Assembly: GCA_021018815.1 (NCBI GenBank)
Contig: JAITYX010000046.1
Span: forward strand, 710,001 to 774,000
Length of the DNA: 64,000 nt
DNA from: Talinum fruticosum
Taxonomy: Eukaryota; Streptophyta; Magnoliopsida; Caryophyllales; Talinaceae
Reading direction: 5' to 3'
Shown here: in pieces, positions 1 to 10,560 of the stretch
Position numbering within the stretch: position 1 is the first letter of the stretch
Layout of the letters: every line of letters starts with the position of its first letter
Notes under the pieces: model-generated
What the model saw: only the letters and a program-made list of their open reading frames with translations
What the model was told of the DNA's origin: nothing
Databases searched by the model: none
Translations under genes and position numbers: made by a program

Positions 1-446
1 ATGCTAGTCTACCGCCACAGTTGACTAATATCGTAGTCTCTAAATCTTTTAAACAAAAATTATTTTATTCATGTGAGGTCATTGTAGGAGCCACTATAGG
101 ACCCAATGCTTAGACCATCCCTTCAATCTGATAAACAGAGAGAGTGGGGGTGGTTGAAAAAATAGGTGTATGCCTCCCCATGAGTGTCGGTTTTATACAA
201 TGCGGGCTCGTATATTAAGTAGATTTTTTTAAATCAGGTTTTGAAATAGGGTTAAGGAAGATTGATTCTTAATTTATTTTTGGAAATTTAATTTTTAGAA
301 GTGTCGAGTATATTTTTTTCTTTAGGCAAAAACATCAAGGGAAAACCAAACTGCCGCAAAGTTCGTTGAACCATGCAGTGGAACCGCCTAGGCTAGAAGC
401 TATACCGGGATAGTTGTTGGGGGCTAGGGCCAACCTAAATTTCAGT
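1..446. other. unassigned AT-rich sequence at window edge
   Basis: No long reading frame, known domain or convincing paralogue elsewhere in the window was recognised here. It lies directly upstream of a Sirevirus LTR scrap and a gypsy gag remnant, so retrotransposon leader or LTR DNA is a fair guess, but the sequence does not show it. Confidence 0.4.
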
Positions 447-581
447 TAGAGAGTTAAAGTCATCCTAAAGGGAGTGAAATAGGGTGATGAGGAAATAATG
501 CGAAATTTAAAGTTCCTTTGAAGAGACCGAACTCATAATTCGAACCGAGTCTAGAACTCATAATTTAGAATTGAGTCTAGA
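447..581 (-). repeat. Sirevirus LTR fragment
   Basis: The stretch around gtgaaatagggtgatgagg matches, with substitutions, the edge of the minus-strand LTRs that begin at 1670, 19577 and 34414. The following segment with repeated gagtctaga motifs also resembles their first 150 bases. The terminal TGAAGG is not preserved, and the fragment stops abruptly against gypsy gag at 582. It is a truncated, old LTR piece in the minus orientation. Confidence 0.5.
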
Positions 582-1669
582 TTTCTCACCGGATGGAGGG
601 TAAAGGCTGCCCACATGGTGGATTGACCTTCCAAAAGGATCAAGTGAGAATAATTTTGAAAAACCATCACCCCGCCTACAATTAGCACCTAAATTCCTAT
701 GATACATGACTTTCTCAGCTCTTAGAGCTGCCGGCATGCGAATAAAAGAAGAATAGTCTACCATGACCACAAAAGTCGTAGCTGGACATAGAGGTAACTA
801 TCAATCCAAGGACAAGAAAACCTCTAATCAAGGCAATGCCAATAAGGTACAAATGTCAATGCCCTTAATAGGTATAATGACTACACTCCTATTGATATCG
901 CTTATGATGAAGCCCTCGACCATCTCGTTGTCTAAAGGGAAGATAGAATTTCCACCTATACGAGCGAGAATCGAAATTGCGAAATAGTTAAAAACTGGGA
1001 CGCGAGAAAATTCGAGTAAACATCATTGTGCACGAGGACAGGACACCGAGCAATGTTGGATGTTCAAAATTAAGTTGGAGAGCATGTTCCGCAATGGTCG
1101 ACTTGCTGCCCTAAAGTTGCTCGAAGCCAAGCAACAACAAGAATTCCCTTAGTAATACCTTAGCTATATTCTCTAAACCCATTCCGAGTCAGTAGGACCC
1201 ATCTGTCTACATTCATGACATTAGTGAGTTTAAATCACTTGCTAGCTTACCATCTCTAGACTTAGAAGTCCATGCATTGTGGGTAAGCGATGAGAAGGAT
1301 GTGTATGAAACCAAAGATGACAGTGATGATAACTTCGGGGCACACCACCCTTAGAAGAAGATGACTTTTGGGGAGAACCCAAAAGCCCCGAAATTCAATT
1401 CCTTATTAGATTTGGGCGACGTAATGCACCCATTGGTCCACAACAGACTCAGGAAGCCCTAAAAGAACCTCAAGTTGCTAAAAAGAAGACTCAATTCTAA
1501 AACATCTTTAAAAACTTAAAGTTGATATCTTTATCTACCAACTCATACCTGCTTCTCAAAAGCATAGGCATGCCTTAATTGATGCACTTAGAAAAATCGA
1601 GTTACGTCCCGAAACCATGCTTGAGGAAGTAGTAGGATTAGTTAATAATGAGAATAGAACCATCACCTT
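582..1669 (+). pseudogene. gypsy-1 gag C-terminal part and gag-protease linker (decayed)
   Basis: The stretch is collinear with the better gag copy at 11120-12200. It begins inside the retrotransposon gag domain at a segment like FLTRWRA. It continues through the RYN-Y-PID region (about 860-900), a decayed zinc-binding-like segment (about 1005-1090) and the HALIDALRKIELRP-TMLEEVVGL block (1575-1645) that precedes the protease in Tat-type gypsy elements. Gag would form the particle and bind RNA. Many stops and frameshifts make this a pseudogene. The frame is interrupted at 1669 by a solo LTR and resumes at 5021. The amino end and the upstream LTR are missing; a Sirevirus LTR scrap abuts instead. 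Confidence 0.7.
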
Positions 1670-4600
1670 TGAAGGTTTGCTCTGGGAGAGGCTAAGTCAC
1701 CCTAGGGGGCTGAATAGATTGAATATGAAATTTACTTGAAATTTAAAATAGATATGAATCCGAGGTGAGCGAGAGTCAAGGATGAACTTTTTTCTTATCT
1801 TATCTTTTTCTTTCGAAGATGCCCCTTTTTCGATCGAATTTATCGTGAAAAATAGTGTATTTAAAGTCGATTCACCGCAAAAACGCCTCAAACTCCTGTG
1901 TCGGTTCATGGAAGGTATCTCTTCTATTTACTAATCCTTCTTTGGGACAATCCAAAATTCCGTCTACACTCGGAAAAGTACTAACTCGGAATTCGGTGAA
2001 GAGTGAAGAAACAGATTAAGCAGCACTTTGAAACCTGTCTAAGTCTAGAATGCACTCGGAAAAGTAATAACTCGGATAGTACGTGGAAACCCTCATGTGG
2101 CGAGAAAACCACGGACCGTGCTGATCCAAGCACGAAGTCAAATCCACTATTTTGAGTCCACAAAATTCAGTAGACCGACTCAACCCAAGTTGCTCCCTTA
2201 GACAACTCCTTACAAGTTTTTCATTGACTAAGAAATTACCTTATCCGATCTAATACTTCCTAATTGAGATCACCCTTATAGTTAGGGACAACCGAGCTGA
2301 GTTAACCCTTACAGCTCAGTCAAGGGACCTTACTTAGAGAGTAAGAAAGAGAGTGTTTGTAATCGAGTACAAGACCTTACAACTCGGAGAAATAATAAAT
2401 ACAGAATTGGAGTTGTAAGTAGAAGATTGGGAATGAATACAATGACTTTTGCTCAAGCATGTGTATTAACAGTTGGTTCGACAATTGAAGACTCGAACAC
2501 TCGCTCAACGCATTTCGAGTTACATTACATGAATCAGGTATAACCATCTCGTATTTATAGAGTTTTGATTCCAAGGCATTCTCTGTGTTTTAGAAACTTT
2601 TACGAATGAAATGGTATCTTCTCTAAGTACTACAGACTTGCACTTCATGTGTTTATTGCGCTTCTTTAATTGACTCAAAAATTGATTCTTTGTTCCGAGT
2701 CCAAGCATCACTCGATTTATCGCAGATTGAGCGGACTAGTGTTTCACCTTCTCTCACTCGAAACCGGCTTCGATTATAAACTCTATTTCGTTAGAGTCGG
2801 TACCTCTAGTCTGTTTCATACTTAGTCTATATCAAGTTATCTCACTCTAATATTCTTTACTTATCTTGATCTATCGCTTAGACTAAGTCGGATGGAATTT
2901 TGAGTTATATAGTTATTAGACTCAGAAAATTCCACTTCTCTTCTAACTCGGATAATTAGTTGATTAATTATCATAATTATTTATTATTAGTGTCTAATCT
3001 TGGACCAAAGTATTTCATACTTTGAGAACCAAAATTGCTTTACTTTTGTAGGTTATTCAAACGAGGATACACTTTTCAAATCACAAAAGGTAACCGGCTT
3101 CAAAACGTCAAATCACCAAGCAAACATGGCTTTTCACCTTCTCTCGCTCCAGTCCCGAAGATTGTGTTAGGGCTGTCTGTTTCCAAATCTAGAAAACTGG
3201 AACGCTAAGCTTAACGGTCTTATCTTTGAAGACACCGCCGGTGGTTTTGGGACTTCCAAGAGAGTTTAAACCGTTGTCTAACGTTCACATTACAACGGAT
3301 ACTTTCCGAGTGACTCGAAAGCTTCTATCAACGGTCACAGAGGACTCTCGGTCAGCAGATGAAGATAATGGCTACACTCGCCTAGTCATCTATAAATAGA
3401 AGCCACTTCACAAGACTTGAAGATTGCTGAACTTATTGTTAATATATACTTGTGCAAAGTCTTTGTATTCATTCTCAATCTTCTACTTACAACTCCTATT
3501 CTGTAATTCATTACCTTCGAGTTGTAAGGTCTTGTACTCAGCTACAAACTCTTTCTTACTTTCTTTGTAAGGTCCCTTGACTAAGTCGTAAGGGTGAACT
3601 CGGCTTAAGTTGTCCCTAGCTGTAAGGGTTATCTCAGCTAGGAAGTACTAGATCGGATAAGGGAATTTCGAGTCTAGGAAAACTTGTAAAGAGTTGTCTA
3701 AGGGAGCAACTCGGGTTCGATCAGTTCACGGTATTTTGTGGACTCAAAATAGTGGATTTGACTTCGTGTCCGGATTGACACGGTCCATGGTTTTTGCCCC
3801 GGGAGGGTTTCCACGTAATCTCTAAGTATTTACTTTCGAGTTCATTCTAGACTCGGACTGTCTTAAAGCATTTGCTTTTCTTGCCATTTCTATCTATTCG
3901 GTCTTCCCGAGTCTCTACTTTTCGACTCGTTTTGACTCGGAACCGCATTCCGTATTTCACCTGGCAAAAGAGTTTGAATTTCCATAAGATCTCTTCCTCA
4001 CCCTATTCACCCCCTCTAGGGTGACTCGGACTCTCCCAGAGCAAACCTTCAGCAATCTTTAAGTCTTGGAAGTTGGCTTCTATTTATAGATGACCAAGCA
4101 GCTTAGCCGTTGTGTCCATCTTCCGACTAGAAGTCCCTTGTAACCGTTGTAATCGATTTTCCGAGTCACTCGGAAAATATCCGTTAAGATATGAACGTTG
4201 GGCAACGGCTCTTGACTCCTTTGGAAGTCCCAAAACCACTCGGTGGTTTCTTCAAAAATAAGGTGAAAACCACCGTTGAGCTTAGTGTTGCAGATTTCTA
4301 GTTTTGGAAATGCAGACAACCCCGACACGGTGTCTAGGGCTAGGTCGGAGGTGGAAAAAGCCTTGTCCGTTGGTGATTTGACGTTTTGAAGCTCGGTTAC
4401 TTTTGCAATTCAAAATTAGGATAACCTCGTTTGAAAAACCTACAAAAGTAAATCAATTTGGTTCTTAAAGTATAAAATACTTTGGTCCAAGATTAGACAC
4501 AGATAATAACATAATTAAGATAATTTAGTGACTAATTATCCGAGTCAGGAAAAGGAAGGAATTTTCCGAGTCTAATATCCATGAAACTCAAAATTCCATC

Positions 4601-5020
4601 TTAGTCGATCTAGAGGATAATCACGTCAAAGTAACAGATCGGAGTAAACAAACTTGATCTAGACTAAACAAAGTTTAAACTAAATATGTTGACTTGGAAA
4701 AATGTAATTCTCGTAACATGAAGTCGGACCCGAGTTTATGTGCGTGAAATAAAGTGTTTGAGCATGCGATATATCCGAGCATTGAGTGACTCGGAACCGA
4801 GTGTGAAGTGGTAAGTACAAGTATGCTTTCCGAGTCGATCCGAGTCACGCATAGACATATATAATAGTTTCTATAATACTTAGAGAAAATGTCATATCAC
4901 TCGGAAAAACTTCTAAGGCACATGGAATGGCTTGAAATCAAAACCCTATAAGAGATAAAGTCTTATACCCGATTCCTTGATGGAACTCAGAAAAGTGTAA
5001 GTATAAAGTCCGAGTCTTCA
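1670..5020 (-). repeat. Sirevirus solo LTR (outer), target duplication ACCTT
   Basis: On the minus strand this runs from TGAAGACTCGG (5020 inward) to GCAAACCTTCA (1670). The five bases before it (1665-1669) and after it (5021-5025) are both ACCTT, a perfect target-site duplication. The uninterrupted gypsy paralogue at 12200-12215 reads across the empty site. No internal region remains, so this is a solo LTR, probably left by LTR-LTR recombination. Removing the nested LTR and its duplication leaves about 1.78 kb, longer than its relatives. The extra 190 bases or so lie at about 1765-1965. Confidence 0.9.
2486..4051 (+). repeat. Sirevirus solo LTR (nested), target duplication RCAAT
   Basis: It starts TGAAGACTCG and ends GCAAACCTTCA, 1566 bases long, in the opposite orientation to the LTR that contains it. 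It is flanked by acaat (2481-2485) and gcaat (4052-4056). The single difference is a G-to-A change at a CpG, as expected from methyl-C decay. Joining the flanks restores the order seen in the undisturbed minus-strand LTR at 20200-20230. A TATAAATA box lies at 3391-3398. The LTR ends right after the conserved CACCCTATTCACCCCCTCTAGGG block. Confidence 0.92.
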
Positions 5021-5560
5021 ACCTTTTACAAGAAATATCTCCCTAAAGAAGACATTGCACGTAACAATGCCCTTTACTTAACTCTAACTTGCATTAACAA
5101 GTTCATTCCTTTAACCTTGGTGGATAATGGATCTCGCCGTAACGTGTTTGTCGTTGGAGGACCACCAAAATGTTAGGCATTAGAGAGCAACAACTCTCTA
5201 AGCAAACTGTTCATCTCCAAGCTTATGATAATTCTAAAAGGACCGTCTTGGGAATAGTAACTATGGCATTTAATGTTAGACGGGTAGTGAAAAACATTAA
5301 CTTCTAAGTCCTTCACATTACAACTACCTTTAACGATCTTCTAGGACGCTCTTGGTTACATGACCATCGAGCAATGCCCTTTGCACTCGCATCGAAAGTT
5401 ATGATGATCATCAAAGGTCAAGTTGTAACCGTCAATGGGGACAATCTCTATGCCACCATCACTCTAAACAATCTGTCGTCAAAATTAAATATGGCGCGGA
5501 TGATGTAGAGCTTTATGGGTTTAAGACTGTTGTGCTATAGACAGGGATGAAGAACCTCTC
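5021..5560 (+). pseudogene. gypsy-1 aspartic protease (decayed)
   Basis: After the solo LTR the gypsy frame resumes with ARNNALYLTLTCINKFIPL, followed by the protease core LVDNGS (about 5118-5136). This is the D-N-G-S variant of the retroviral D-S/T-G motif that is common in Tat-type gypsy elements. The usual downstream hydrophobic region and the segment matching LGRPWLHD follow with frameshifts. The enzyme would cut the Gag-Pol polyprotein. The stretch is collinear with 12241-12663 of gypsy-2, which carries the same domains in the same order. It is non-functional as it stands. Confidence 0.72.
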
Positions 5561-6540
5561 AACTTCAATCCTTACGGACACCCTAGTGTCCAATCGATGC
5601 TAAGGAAGAAGGGGTATTTTCCTGGCCTAGCTGAAGGCCGGAGGGCATACCACCCAATCTTTCCACCCCTTAAACCCACCAACAACTATAAGTTCGGGTT
5701 AGGGTATCAACCTACTGTTAAGGAAATGATCCAAGCTAAGTGGGAGGTACAAACTAGGAGGAATGTACCATGCACAGTTCATTTAATCAAACCATTTCCT
5801 TGCGCCCTAAATGGGTAATTTCGAAAGAAGGGGATGACTTCCTCTACTATGGCTTTTGTGAACCGTACTAGGTTAAAGTGAATGGTCTTTTAGTGTGTGG
5901 TTTGGAGGTCTTTAGCAACTACTATATAGTAGAAAATGAGACACCCTTCCTCCTCGAAGAGGGATAGTCCATACAAGACTGGACCAATCTGGTTGACAAC
6001 AATACTTTTGGTCCGCTATATGGATAGGAAACGTTCCTAGAGGCGAATTCGGTTTCGGTGTTGTCCCAAGCCATGTCGCACCTGCAATTCGATCCATCTA
6101 AATTCATCATCGACGTTGAAGTCAAAGGGTCCAAGCATGTTACTTGGATCGATGCTAAGGAGGGCCATGAATTTGTTGTTATCTTAGGAGAGCATCTCAT
6201 TCCTAAGTCTAGAAATAGCGTTGTTATTTATCTTTTTAATTCCGTTAGTTCATCTTCTAGTTCTGCAATTTCTATTTTCGAGTCCGATGTCATCATTTCC
6301 TTATTCAATGAGATAAACCTTTCGCTTACTCTTTGTCTTCTCTTAATTTTTTTCCTCTAATGATGAACAAGAAGTCCCTAAAGAATTAATAAAAGCTATG
6401 GAAGAACACGAAAATCGCTCACCAATAATAGAGGAAAAAATAACAATTAATCTAGGATCGGTTAATCAACCCTAAGAGCTCAAAATTGAAAAAATATTGA
6501 ATCCAGAAGAGCAAAGCAATTAACTTTGCTCCTTACCGAA
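5561..6540 (+). pseudogene. gypsy-1 protease-RT linker
   Basis: At 5597-5818 an open stretch of 73 codons contains PTNNYKFGLGYQPTVKEMIQ. This resembles the glycine-rich (G-patch-like, GLGY-P) segment between protease and reverse transcriptase in Tat/Ogre gypsy polyproteins. The following 700 bases hold acidic and hydrophobic fragments in several frames, including a PSKFIIDVEVKGSKHVTW segment at about 6090-6150. No catalytic motif is visible. It is a spacer of the polyprotein, not a separate gene. Confidence 0.5.
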
Positions 6541-7290
6541 TTCATAGATGCCTTTACATGGTCCTACGAAGACATTTGGATAGATCTAAGTATAGCGGAA
6601 CATAGGATTCCACTTTATGAAAATGTTATACCAAGTAAAGCGGAAGTTTATGAGGATAAAACGTGAATGGGCATTGAAAATTAAGGAAGAAGTCCGGAAG
6701 CGGTTAGAAGTCGGGTTCATCAAAGTGGTCCACTACCTTCAAGCAGGCACCAAACATATTGCCAGCCTCGAAGAAAGATGGCAGAGTCGGAATGTGCATT
6801 GACTTTAGGGATTTGAACAAGGCAATTCCTAAATATGATTTCCCACTAGCTCATATCAACATTCTCGTAGATAATAGAGCAAGTCATGCTCTACTCTCAT
6901 TTATGAATGACTGTGTTTGGTAGAATAAAGTGAAGATGGCTGAAGAAGACATGAAAAAGACGACTTTCATTACTCAATGAGGGACATACTAGTTTGTGGT
7001 AATGCCATTTAGGCTCAAGAATGTTGGAGTTACATATAAGAGGACAACTACAATATTATTACACGACATGATACATAAGGAAGCTGAAGTTTTTGTGGAC
7101 GACATGATCATCAAGTCTAATGATAGGGTAGGGCACTTACCTAACCTTAGAAAATTCTTCAAAAGACTAAGAAAGTAAAACATGCACCTTAACCCACAAA
7201 AGTGTGCCTTTGAGGTAATCCTAGGCAAACCGTAGGCTATGTGCTTAGTCTTAGAAGGAATTTAAGTTGACCCATCCAAGATCAAAGTCA
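6541..7290 (+). pseudogene. gypsy-1 reverse transcriptase (decayed)
   Basis: The Ty3/gypsy reverse transcriptase blocks are in order, in shifting frames: REWALKIKEEVRKRLEVGFI (6675-6722), KDGRVGMCIDFRDLNKAIP (6774-6832), FVVMPFRLKNVGVTYKR (6993-7040) and the catalytic EVFVDDMIIKS (7087-7118), where the F/Y-V-D-D box is intact. NMHLNPQKCAF follows at 7180-7210. The spacing and the MHKEAEVFVDDMI context match Tat-lineage elements. Coding similarity stops near 7290, just before VDPSKIK would lead into RNase H. The connection and RNase H are missing and an LTR begins about 30 bases later, so the 3' half of pol has been deleted. Confidence 0.85.
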
Positions 7291-7321
7291 TCCTTATTTC
7301 TATTATTTCTATAATTTATTT

Positions 7322-9090
7322 TGTTGGCCCGATGATGAAGTCTCGAATCCTATTTTAGGATTTAGATCACGGACATTATTTGATTGGTGTGGCGGAAGCC
7401 GATAAACCACAAAAAACCTTTAGTACTAAATAAATAGCCTTTTGCCTTAGGTCAGTCAAAAATCCTTTTTCGGACGGTTTAAGCCCATGTCAAACCTCTA
7501 GAGTAAATGAAAGTTCGGCGCCGCGTACAGGGATAATCCATAATTAAAACGCTGCGTTTCATCTCCATCGTCCAACTCGATACACGAACCCGACGATTTA
7601 AAAATGACATCGTATGGGCGTTGCCGCGTTTCATGGTCGGAATCACAAAAACACTACGTTTTGCTCTAAACAGTCCAACCGAGACACGAGCTTATTTTCT
7701 CAAAACAACGTTGTTGAGTCCGGCGCCATGCATAAGGTCGATCTTCACCTTAAATGCTACACTTTGCTCAATGTCTTACTCGCAACACGGAAGAAGCCGG
7801 AGGACCAAACGACATCATTTAAGTCCGGCGCCACGCATCACGGGATCCGGTTCCATCTCCTTTGTCAAATGCTCGCAGAAACCTAATTAAGATCAACTAA
7901 ATGCACTTGCTCGTATTCTAATCTCTTGGTTTCTTTTCAGCCTACTTTCATCATACTCCCTACATCTCGAACCCTAATACTCCATAAGTCGGACATCTTT
8001 CTATCTACCTTCACGAAAACTCACAAAAAGCCTTTCTTAATTCACCACCGTTGCACTTTTAGATTTAGATTGAAGATCCGGATCAGCAGGTGGGGCAACA
8101 TGAGGGCACCAACTCGGCCTTCATGACGGTTTATTTATTGCTTTTATTATTTATCGTTTTGATATTATGGAGAAAAGATGTATAGCATTTAAATTCCTCC
8201 CGACCCGATGTAAGCTTTGAATTTTTGCTTTTGTTTCTTTTGGCTTTTCCTTTCTTTCTTTATTGCTTTCATTTATCGCTTTTTGTATTTTCTTTTACCG
8301 CTTTCATTAGCATGCTTTGGTTACCTTTATTTGTGCATCTAATTATGATGTGTTATTTAAACTCACTTTTTAAACTATTAAAGGTTGTCGTCTAATGGAC
8401 AGAACGGAAGGGCTTATCCCTACATTTCATACCCTCGCCCCGAATATGAATTCTCGGCTATAGACCGATGGAGTCTTTTTCAAACTCTTCCAAGCATAGT
8501 TTTCCGTACAAAGATTGGAAGAGTATTTCTTTATTTAATTTTTGTTAGTTTTTATTCTCAAAACCGATCGGCGACTCCTTTTCGGATTTATTTCTCTTAA
8601 TTTCCTTCTCGGTGATTTCGACTGAAAATAAAAAAAGAGTTCTTGGATTTTCCAACTAGGCCGGAAGCCGAAGCTGACCACCTCAAGCACGACCCTTGAC
8701 CGGCGCCGCCGACCTCATGGTGTTGGCTTTCGCCGGCACTTAGTGCTCGGTGGGTGAGGCTTGGGTCCAAACCGGTGTTTTCACACCGGTTTGGCCTTAG
8801 AGCCCCATGGTAGAATTAATCAAACCGTAATTTTTCTATTTTGTAGTTGTGAAATAATATCTCCAAATTTCTAAAAATAATTTCTAAAATAAAGCAATTA
8901 TAAAACTACCATTCAGCGCTATTTATTTATTTTTTTAATTAACTTGTAAAATTTGGAAATCTAAATAAGTTTTTATCCCCACATTCAAAAATTAATCTTG
9001 AAAACCCTAAGTCTTTTCCATCTTCCAAAAATCAACTTTAAAACCCGCCAATTCGTGGGGAAACTCGAACCCCGACGACCGTGGTTTCTA
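7322..9090 (+). repeat. Ty3/gypsy LTR between gypsy-1 and gypsy-2
   Basis: The 3' limit is set by the primer site beginning at 9094. The 5' limit (TGTTGGCCC) is a guess from the TG start and from where pol similarity ends. The identity as LTR is supported by a second, minus-strand copy at 33297-34413: the stretch at 7935-8600, including the aacggaagggcttatccct and cggattcattttcgg-type blocks, pairs with it in reverse complement. The LTR 3' end also matches 19505-19576. The reading frames at 7614-8126 and 8385-8600 are chance openings inside the LTR. Because gypsy-1 pol lies upstream and gypsy-2 leader downstream, this one LTR appears to serve both. Confidence 0.65.
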
Positions 9091-9093
9091 TAG

Positions 9094-9111
9094 TGGCGAC
9101 TCCACGCGGGA
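9094..9111 (+). promoter_or_regulatory. gypsy-2 primer binding site
   Basis: TGGCGACTCCACGCGGGA begins with TGG, the complement of a tRNA CCA end, directly after the LTR terminus. Tat/Ogre elements carry a closely similar TGGCGACTCC site, usually attributed to tRNA-Arg. The tRNA assignment here is inference. Confidence 0.6.
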
Positions 9112-10560
9112 TAATCACTTATTAAGAGAGTGAAACTTGAAAATTTGAGTAGCGAGTTTCAATAATGTATTTGCATTAGGTATTCCCCATTTAAGCAACC
9201 TTGAACATAGTTTATTTTTGTGTTGTTGGACCATTAGACTTTACCTTTTTAAGAACAATTTTTGGAGGAGGTTCGAACTTCTACGCCGGACGGGCCCAAC
9301 TAGGCTTGATTGTCGGGGAGGTGGTACCTCTTCCTCATACCATGTGCTTTTGGCTTACCAAAAGGCATCGAGAATTCATGCTTTTTGTCTCATGTACCCC
9401 ACGGAGGACTAAATTCTCGGACTATGAGACATCATGTATCATACCTCGATTTAACCTTCTTTTGACCATAGATCCTTGGTTATTAGGTGGTACCTTGTCT
9501 CTTCATTTGCATGCTTGGATGAGTGTGATTGTTTTTTGAATTTAATCATCTACTTGTGAGCCTTTAGGGATAGGTGGGAGTGTTGATTAACCCTTCTATG
9601 GCTGCAAATAAAATATCATAATAAATTTCCTAGAGTTAATCCATTATGTGCTTTCTAGCCAAAAGTCCAAAAATTACCTTTCTCTTTTGGTCGGTGCATT
9701 AACCGCATTTTTAGTCATTTTAAAAATCTCTTTTTCTTTACGCGAGTCAAGGTTTCGAGCAATCACCACCAATCAATCCGTAAGGGTCCTACGAGGGACC
9801 CTTCTATCTCTTCGATCAATTAGTCTTAAGATTGTGACCTTTTTATTTTCTCGCATGTCCATTTTGCGTTTTTCATTTTTCATTTAGCCAAAATAAAATT
9901 CCTCTCAAAATTAGGTGAGTCCATTTTGCATTTCTCATTTTTCATTTAGCCAAAATATAGTTCATCCTAAATTTGGTGGGTCCATTTGCATTTTCCTTTT
10001 TAATTTAGCCAAAACAAATCCATCTTTAATTAGGAACAATCATTTATGCATTCCGTTTATGCATTAGCCAAATCACAAAATCATACCAAATTAAGTCATA
10101 AGCATCATTGCATACATTTTATCTGTTTTTGCATTCTTTATGTGCATCCAAATAAAAACCATTCGTAGTTCCTTCGGGTCTCGCACCTAAGCCCCTTCCT
10201 CCTAAAAGTGGTATTCCTTTACATTGTCCTAAACATCATCCTTTGGGTCTGTAGAATAGGGAAGTTTACTACGGTTGAGTATTGTCGGAATCCTCAGCTC
10301 CAAAAGGTTAGAACGGCTTAACAAGGAGTCGACACATCTTCCTGGCCCCTCCTTTACACCACGCTCTACACCGCGGTCTACACCAGTGCGACCTACCTCG
10401 GTGCATACCACACCAGTTCAGCCTATTTTCCATCGTAGGACAAGTATTTAAGAAGAATTCTCGTCTAATGAATGGAAGACCAAAACCATCTCCCATCATC
10501 ACCTTGCTCAATGAATCCTTACCCAAAAGGGAAGCCGAATTGAGGCTCGGGATAAGAAAA
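9112..10560 (+). other. gypsy-2 untranslated leader
   Basis: This long non-coding leader lies between the primer site and gag. It is AT-rich and contains a short tandem repeat (listed separately). The end of the leader (about 10130-10200, ending near atgtgcatccaaataaaaacc) matches 63655-63675 in reverse complement, the leader of gypsy-3. The openings at 9201-9539 and 9648-9887 show no domain and no conservation, and are not called as genes. Confidence 0.55.
9857..10040 (+). repeat. three tandem copies of a 61-62-bp unit in the gypsy leader
   Basis: The marker gtccatttt recurs at 9857 and 9919, and as gtccatttgc at 9980. Each is followed by catttttcatttagccaaaa and a diverged tail ending in aaatt-ggtg. 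The unit length is therefore 62 then 61 bases. Leader tandem repeats are common in large gypsy elements. The gypsy-3 leader at the window end has its own, different period. Confidence 0.75.

Noticed and set aside
1670..4051. Reading 1670 and 4051 as the two ends of one LTR with long inverted termini
   Set aside because: The opposite-facing ends belong to two LTRs, one nested in the other, as the two different target duplications show.
7614..8126. Several overlapping open frames of 60-90 codons
   Set aside because: They lie inside the gypsy LTR and are not preserved in the second LTR copy at 33297-34413.
9094..9111. Possible tRNA gene near tRNA-like primer sites (also 22664 and 48264)
   Set aside because: Only the 3' end complement is present; there are no cloverleaf arms or A/B boxes.
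9201..9539. 112-codon open frame in the gypsy leader
   Set aside because: No recognisable domain, an overlapping frame of similar quality, and its position between primer site and gag; it looks like chance in a long leader.
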